Origin: an uncultured Clostridia bacterium
GTDB lineage: Bacteria > Bacillota > Clostridia > Christensenellales > UBA1242
NCBI GenBank assembly: GCA_944383315.1
Contig: CALWPB010000009.1
Location: forward strand, 1-36,228
Reading direction: 5' to 3'
Length of the DNA stretch: 36,228 nt
Notes under the pieces: model-generated
The model's database searches: none
Told to the model about the DNA's origin: nothing
The model's input: the letters and a program-made list of their open reading frames with translations, nothing else
Shown here: positions 31,780 through 36,228 of the stretch, piece after piece
Layout of the letters: each line of letters begins with the position of its first letter
How positions within the stretch are numbered: the stretch's first letter is position 1
Translations under genes and position numbers: made by a program

Positions 31780-31813
31780 AAAAAAAGTACGAATAAAATT
31801 TCGTACTTTTTTT
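31780..31813. terminator. Bidirectional terminator after the gtrA-like gene
   Basis: AAAAAAAGTACGA and TCGTACTTTTTTT pair; T-runs on both strands serve the convergent genes. Confidence 0.85.
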
Positions 31814-31866
31814 GTTTTAATTTTACAAATCTTCTCAAATTTAGAACTAAAACAAATAACCTAAAA

Positions 31867-32478
31867 CTACTCACGTAATTTATCTAAAAGTGCGGATGCA
31901 GTATTTATACCGCTTTCATCGTTACCATAACCCCAAGCAACTTGTAGAAAACGTAAACTATTTTGTTCTGCTGCTTCTCTATCAAATACAGTATCACCGA
32001 CTAGCGCCGTTTCAGATTTTTTAAGTTTATATTTTTCAATAACGCTTGATGCAATCTGCGTCTTACTAATGGCTGGACTTGTAGGGCTATCCCCTGCTAC
32101 TACGTCAAAATATTCGCGCAAGCCTAAATATTCAAGTTCGCGCTCGACGACTTCAAGAATTTGCAAACTTGTAGTAAACAACCTATAATTATTGCGTTTA
32201 AGAATTGGCAGCGCTTCAAGAATTTGCGGAAATGTGTAAATATCTTTTATTTCAGTATTTTTAAACACATTTTCGTAATAATCCAAGGCATTTTGTGCAG
32301 AGTTCTCCCCAAAATAGTGAGCAAAAGTTTGTATAAGTGGCGGGCCTATTAGGCTCAACATATCTATATTTTTAGTATCCACACCAAAGTGATTGAATAC
32401 TTTTTCTAGCACACTGATTTGCAATGCCTTGCTGTCTATTAGTGTACCTTCTAAATCAAATAAAATGTTTTTTATCAT
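31867..32478 (-). CDS. HAD-superfamily hydrolase with Glu in motif I
   Basis: 203 residues, phosphoglycolate-phosphatase-like layout with a helical cap. Motif I is ILFDLEGTLIDS: the nucleophile Asp8 is kept but the second Asp (acid/base in DxD) is Glu10. Motif II is in LFTTSLQI, and motif IV GDTVFDREAA is intact. It probably removes phosphate from a small metabolite, if the Glu still works as acid/base. The ATG at 32476-32478 follows TAGGGGAAAG. It lies downstream of metG behind a terminator. Confidence 0.82.
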   Translation of the reverse strand: MIKNILFDLEGTLIDSKALQISVLEKVFNHFGVDTKNIDMLSLIGPPLIQTFAHYFGENSAQNALDYYENVFKNTEIKDIYTFPQILEALPILKRNNYRLFTTSLQILEVVERELEYLGLREYFDVVAGDSPTSPAISKTQIASSVIEKYKLKKSETALVGDTVFDREAAEQNSLRFLQVAWGYGNDESGINTASALLDKLRE

Positions 32479-32537
32479 TACTTTCCCCTATTTTTATTAA
32501 TCAATATTTAATAAACATATTTAAGATAAGTCATTAT

Positions 32538-32564
32538 AAAAAGAACCGCTTTTACTTAGGCGGT
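32538..32564 (-). terminator. Terminator of metG
   Basis: On the minus strand, ACCGC pairs with GCGGT around a loop of about 10 bases, followed by TCTTTTT. Confidence 0.6.
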
Positions 32565-32614
32565 CAAAAACTTACGTTTTTATCTTATTAATTAAAAAAT
32601 ATAACATTCATTTA

Positions 32615-34228
32615 TTACATTATATCTTTGTCTGTAAGTCTTGTAAACAATGGCTCAATCACACCAACATTTCTGCCACACTCTACCGTTGTGTACTCCC
32701 AAACAGGTTTTTCAATACCTAAAAAGTCGCGCAACTTTTTGGCACTAAAAGGCATAAAGGGTTCAAACAAATTGCCAAGGTTCGCAATAATTTGTACACA
32801 AGTATATATTACGTTATCAAATTTTGCCCTATCTTCCTTAAACAATTTCCAAGGCTCGTTTGTGTCATAATATTTATTACCAGCATCTACAAGCTCCATA
32901 ACTTTTGCCAAAGCGTCTTTGAAATTTATATTTATTATACTTTCGCCAACTGCCTTGTATGTTTCTTCAATTTGCGCCCTAATATCTTCATCCATTTCGC
33001 CATTAGGCAAATAGCCGTCAAGACCTTTAAATTTCAATGTACGGTTTACGAAATTACCAAATTTGTTGACAATTTCGCCATTGTGCACTGCGTGATAATC
33101 GGCAAAAGTGAAGTTGCTGTCGCGTTTCTCGGGTCCATTTGCAATACAGAAATATCTTAGGCTATCGGCATCAAATTTATCAAGCATATCAAGCATTGGC
33201 CAGCCGTTGCCCTTACTTTTACTAATCTTTTCGCCATTTACATTGAGAAATTCGCTACTTACACAGTGTTCTGGCATAAGGAAACGTTCATCGGTAGCCA
33301 TTAATAATGCTGGGAAAATAATTGTGTGGAATACGATATTATCTTTCCCGTGACACATATAGACGAGATTTTCGCGGTTTTCATCCTTGAACCACCAATC
33401 GCGCCAGTCAAGTCCGCGCTCTTCACAATATCTTTTTGCCGCAGACACATATCCCCAGAGAGCTTCTATCCATACATAAATACGCTTGTCATCGTAACCT
33501 TCAAAAGGTACCTTAACACCCCAATTCAAATCACGAGTAACAGCACGGTCCTGCAAGCCTTCGTCAAGAAACTTTTCCGTTTCATTTACGGTATTTTTGC
33601 GCCAATAGCCTTTGCTACGGTTAAAATGCTCACGCAAAGGTGCATCAAATTTTGAAAGCGCAAAATAAAGATTTGTATTGTCGCGTATCTCCGTTTCACT
33701 ACCACAAATACGACATTTTGCTTTGAGCAAATCTTGCGCTTGGAACACATAGTCGCAATGTCCACACTGGTCGCCCTTGCTTACCGTACCACATTTTGGG
33801 CACACAACTTCAACTTCGCGGTCGTATACAAACTTGTTACATTTTGGGCAAAAACTTGCAGGCTCAGTTTTTGGGTAAATATAGCCTTTGTCTGAAAGTG
33901 TGCATATCATTTCTTGCACACATTCCGCGTGATATGGAGTTGTTGTTTGGGTGTAGAAATCGTAACTCATACCCAAACGGCGAAAAACTTCAACATACTG
34001 TTCGTGATAATGGTTTACTATTTCTTCGGGTGTCTTATTTTCTCTAATAGCGCGCTCGGTTGTGGGAGTTCCGTGGCAGTCTGTACCACTTACCATCAAT
34101 ACATCATCACCTGATGCTCTGTGGAAACGCGCCAGCACGTCCCCTGGAATATATGCAGACACGTGTCCTAAATGTATGTCGCTATTCGCGTATGTCCACG
34201 CGATCCCTATCAAAACTTTTTTATTCAT
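32615..34228 (-). CDS. metG: Methionyl-tRNA synthetase
   Basis: 537 residues. Class I catalytic motifs: HLGH at 19-22 in ANSDIHLGHVSAY and KISKSKG in the KMSKS loop. The connective peptide carries CxxC pairs (CPKC, CPKC, CGHC, CRIC), giving two zinc knuckles. The anticodon-binding domain follows (WKLFKEDR, NLGNLFEPFMPFSAKKL); the C-terminal EMAP-like tRNA-binding domain found in many bacterial MetRS is absent. It charges initiator and elongator tRNA-Met. The ATG at 34226-34228 follows AAGGAGATG. The leader is too short for a T-box. Confidence 0.97.
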   Translation of the reverse strand: MNKKVLIGIAWTYANSDIHLGHVSAYIPGDVLARFHRASGDDVLMVSGTDCHGTPTTERAIRENKTPEEIVNHYHEQYVEVFRRLGMSYDFYTQTTTPYHAECVQEMICTLSDKGYIYPKTEPASFCPKCNKFVYDREVEVVCPKCGTVSKGDQCGHCDYVFQAQDLLKAKCRICGSETEIRDNTNLYFALSKFDAPLREHFNRSKGYWRKNTVNETEKFLDEGLQDRAVTRDLNWGVKVPFEGYDDKRIYVWIEALWGYVSAAKRYCEERGLDWRDWWFKDENRENLVYMCHGKDNIVFHTIIFPALLMATDERFLMPEHCVSSEFLNVNGEKISKSKGNGWPMLDMLDKFDADSLRYFCIANGPEKRDSNFTFADYHAVHNGEIVNKFGNFVNRTLKFKGLDGYLPNGEMDEDIRAQIEETYKAVGESIININFKDALAKVMELVDAGNKYYDTNEPWKLFKEDRAKFDNVIYTCVQIIANLGNLFEPFMPFSAKKLRDFLGIEKPVWEYTTVECGRNVGVIEPLFTRLTDKDIM

Positions 34229-34247
34229 TTTTCATCTCCTTGTAATA

Positions 34248-34276
34248 ATAATACCACTTTCACAAACAAAAAGCAA
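34248..34276 (-). promoter_or_regulatory. Promoter of metG
   Basis: On the minus strand: TTGCTT (34271-34276), 17-bp spacer, TATTAT (34248-34253), 19 bp before the ATG. Confidence 0.6.
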
Positions 34277-34281
34277 AACAA

Positions 34282-35691
34282 TTATCGCGATTGATAAACG
34301 GCTGTGTTTTGGTGTGAAATACTATCTTTTGCAATACCTAATATTTTGTTATACATTGTATCATTATTTTTAGAATTGTACTTGCTACCTAATTTTACGA
34401 ATTCACGACGTTTTTCATCATCAAGCCCAATTTCCGAACAGTATTGACGTAAAGTAAGCAAAATATATTCGTCCGCTTCATTTAGGTCATCCAAATCATC
34501 ACCTGTCAAATTTGGGACATATTTGCGTTGAACATCTATTAAATTTTTTAAACTCATAATGTTATCCAAACGCGTCTTTGCATCATTAGGTGTTATACAT
34601 TCGACGTTTACAAATCTCATTTTCCCGTTAGAACTCTCTATGAGAGTTTCCGCATTAAAAATAGACCCTGCTCCCAACCTTTCGCTATTTTCTATTCGGT
34701 CTACATTGATTAAAAAATCCCTCGAAAAAGAATCAAGACACAACAAATGCAAATAATGCTTATGGCTTCCGCGTTCTGTCGTACGTTTGCAATCGGCAAT
34801 TACTAAATAACTCAAACTTTTCCCATCACGTTTCAAAATTTCAGGAATACTTGATTTTGCGCATACTTCAGGGGATTTTAAGCGCGAATCTAACCTTTTT
34901 AATTTGTACATATCAGACAAACTACGCACTGTTCTACTATCGTAAAAAAAGAGTTCTGGCTTATCGATATTCTTATTAAAATCATTATATTTTACACCAA
35001 TAGATGCGTTATAAACTGTTTTGTTAACTGGAACTTCTTCAATAAAGCCCTGTTTTAATCCTGCAGAAATTGTATTTAAAGTAGTGGCTGTAATACTCGC
35101 ATATTTTTCTAAATCGCCAAATACTCCTAGAGTTTGAAACTTAACTAATTCTGCTATTTGATTGGATATAGCCAAGTTATAATCAACATCATTAAACTCA
35201 AGATTGTAATAATAATTATCAAGAGCGACAGTAACAGCATCAAGAACATTGTAGATGCCATAATCTTCGTTTTGAGTATCTAGCACTTCAAGAATCTGTT
35301 GGGTACAATTTATAAGTTGACCGAGCATTTTTAGATTTTGCGAAGACTTCTTGCTGTTGTAACCTATATTTAAAACTGGGTCTGCCCTGCCATTTTCCCA
35401 GTGCATATTAACCAATGCCCCTATTTTAAAGCGCTCGGCTCTTGCGGGTTTAATGCGTCCAAGCCTAAAACTGTATTGCTCCATCGGATTTAGCACATTG
35501 GCAAGTTCGATAAAATAACTGCCATTACGTTCATATCCTGCATTAACTATAATGCCATTATAATTGTCATTTTGCAAACTATCCAACATCGCAACAGCAA
35601 CATAATTACTCGCGCTTAACTCGTCCATTTTATTATAAAATTCGGCTTCATTCTTCTTCATTTCTGTGCGTAAATCAACAGGAACTTTCAT
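34282..35691 (-). CDS. Large cytoplasmic protein of unknown function
   Basis: 469 residues, no signal peptide or membrane segment; rich in Asn, Tyr, Leu and Lys. The N-terminal ~110 residues look beta-rich (GIIVNAGYERNGSYFIEL, NPMEQYSFRLGR), the middle is helical, and the region KSLSYLVIADCKRTTERG with HYLHLLCLDSFSRDFLINV looks like alternating strands. No known motif. The ATG at 35689-35691 is chosen because AAGGGGCGAG precedes it and the promoter lies 30 bp upstream; a 25-codon upstream extension would cross the promoter. Single-gene unit. Confidence 0.65.
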   Translation of the reverse strand: MKVPVDLRTEMKKNEAEFYNKMDELSASNYVAVAMLDSLQNDNYNGIIVNAGYERNGSYFIELANVLNPMEQYSFRLGRIKPARAERFKIGALVNMHWENGRADPVLNIGYNSKKSSQNLKMLGQLINCTQQILEVLDTQNEDYGIYNVLDAVTVALDNYYYNLEFNDVDYNLAISNQIAELVKFQTLGVFGDLEKYASITATTLNTISAGLKQGFIEEVPVNKTVYNASIGVKYNDFNKNIDKPELFFYDSRTVRSLSDMYKLKRLDSRLKSPEVCAKSSIPEILKRDGKSLSYLVIADCKRTTERGSHKHYLHLLCLDSFSRDFLINVDRIENSERLGAGSIFNAETLIESSNGKMRFVNVECITPNDAKTRLDNIMSLKNLIDVQRKYVPNLTGDDLDDLNEADEYILLTLRQYCSEIGLDDEKRREFVKLGSKYNSKNNDTMYNKILGIAKDSISHQNTAVYQSR

Positions 35692-35721
35692 AAACTCGCC
35701 CCTTTTGTCATTAGTAATTTT

Positions 35722-35750
35722 ATTATACCAAAGTTTAGACACTATGTCAA
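35722..35750 (-). promoter_or_regulatory. Consensus sigma-A promoter of the 469-residue unknown gene
   Basis: On the minus strand: TTGACA (35745-35750), 17-bp spacer, TATAAT (35722-35727), both boxes perfect, 30 bp before the ATG. Confidence 0.85.
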
Positions 35751-35821
35751 TATTGCTTGTAACCAATATTTTGTATGTTATTATTTGTTATGATAAAATA
35801 CGGTAATACTTTTAAGTTAAT

Positions 35822-35854
35822 AAAAAACAAACAGTATATATCTGTTTGCTTTTT
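35822..35854 (-). terminator. Terminator of the gene at the right edge
   Basis: On the minus strand, GCAAACAG and CTGTTTG pair around a 7-base AT loop, followed by TTTTTTATT, just past the stop at 35857. Confidence 0.8.
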
Positions 35855-35856
35855 AT

Positions 35857-36228
35857 CTATAATACAAAATCACTTCCATTACCTATTGGCGTATCACTTA
35901 ACTCGCCTGTTAAGATATTAAAGTACTTTCCGTCCTTGGTGATTGTATAGCCGTTGTACTCAAAGTATCCTGCAAATGCACTGGCATTCGGGAATGTTTC
36001 AAAGTTATACATTGTAAATAGGTCTATGTTGGTTAGGTCTATATCTTGGTTTAGGTATACCTGTACACCTGCAAGGTGATTTTCGGAGAAGTTTGCCACA
36101 TTCACAAACTCTAGTAATTCCCCTGCTGTATTTATTGAATAGTACTCTCTTTCAGGGGCTACTTCTAATACTGCATAGAAGTAATATGCGTTGTCCTTCA
36201 CAAACTCAAATGTCTCAAATGGATTTGT
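35857..36228 (-). CDS. C-terminal end of a probable secreted or surface protein (cut by window edge)
   Basis: The frame is open to the right edge of the window (123 codons visible, 5' part missing). The segment is rich in Asn, Tyr, Phe, Asp and Gly, with a beta-strand rhythm (YLNQDIDLTNIDLFTMYNF, then FAGYFEYNGYTI) like repeated domains of large Firmicute surface proteins. It ends without a visible anchor (IGNGSDFVL). The visible part holds no start signal, so the real start lies outside. The family is uncertain. Confidence 0.6.
   Translation of the reverse strand, partial: TNPFETFEFVKDNAYYFYAVLEVAPEREYYSINTAGELLEFVNVANFSENHLAGVQVYLNQDIDLTNIDLFTMYNFETFPNASAFAGYFEYNGYTITKDGKYFNILTGELSDTPIGNGSDFVL

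Noticed and set aside
34229..34281. T-box or S-box riboswitch in front of metG
   Set aside because: Only about 53 bp separate metG from the upstream gene, and a promoter occupies them; there is no room for either riboswitch.

Overview
The window is AT-rich bacterial DNA from a low-GC Gram-positive, endospore-forming organism. I infer an uncultured Clostridia-type Firmicute. The evidence is a complete spoIIAA-spoIIAB-sigF operon, purine-rich GGAGG-type ribosome binding sites, sigma-A-type promoters that mostly have 17-bp spacers, and translation-factor and cell-wall genes in Firmicute-like arrangements. There are no rRNA or tRNA genes, no CRISPR array and no transposase.

Layout. (1) 1-4968, minus strand: rsfS - tsaE - tsaB/rimI fusion - alpha/beta hydrolase - murF - (325-bp gap with a dispersed repeat) - ddl, cut by the window edge. 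This couples ribosome silencing, tRNA t6A37 formation and the last cytoplasmic steps of the peptidoglycan precursor; the murF product carries an unusual membrane domain. (2) 5091-5921, plus: a membrane protein of unknown function. (3) 6017-10796, minus: nth - obgE - small membrane protein - yhbY - ABC exporter. (4) 11059-12555, minus: the forespore sigma-F operon. Upstream, behind a terminator, lie an intracellular subtilisin-like protease and a small unknown gene, with a divergent Asn/Gln-rich gene sharing a 60-bp regulatory gap that contains a 20-bp dyad. (5) 14999-16049: a degenerate ABC ATPase overlapping a stand-alone PucR-type helix-turn-helix gene. (6) 16379-17578, plus: a PLP alpha-oxoamine synthase (KBL or serine palmitoyltransferase type). 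(7) 17675-20075, minus: hpf, a membrane protein, a GC-rich structured repeat, a lipoprotein. (8) 20273-25702, minus: a transglutaminase-like protein, then rplA, rplK, nusG, secE, rpmG (two structured repeats sit between nusG and rplK), then an unknown gene with a tiny possibly leaderless ORF in front. (9) 25853-31730, mainly plus: SCP2-like protein + iron alcohol dehydrogenase; a YhhN - GGCT-like - phosphodiesterase operon; gtrA; an unknown gene on minus at 27686-28687. (10) 31867-36228, minus: HAD phosphatase, metG, an unknown 469-residue protein, and the C-terminal end of a probable surface protein.

Most genes are housekeeping. The items most worth a second look are: the ABC-like ATPase that keeps Walker A but has lost Q-loop, signature, catalytic Glu and H-loop residues, paired with a PucR HTH; the small palindromic repeat family that also sits inside two coding regions; the two nested-hairpin GC-rich intergenic elements; the protease cluster next to the sigma-F operon; the membrane-anchored MurF; and the serine-palmitoyltransferase-like enzyme. 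I see no clearly new multi-gene defence or mobile system. All functional calls rest on motifs read by eye, without database searches.
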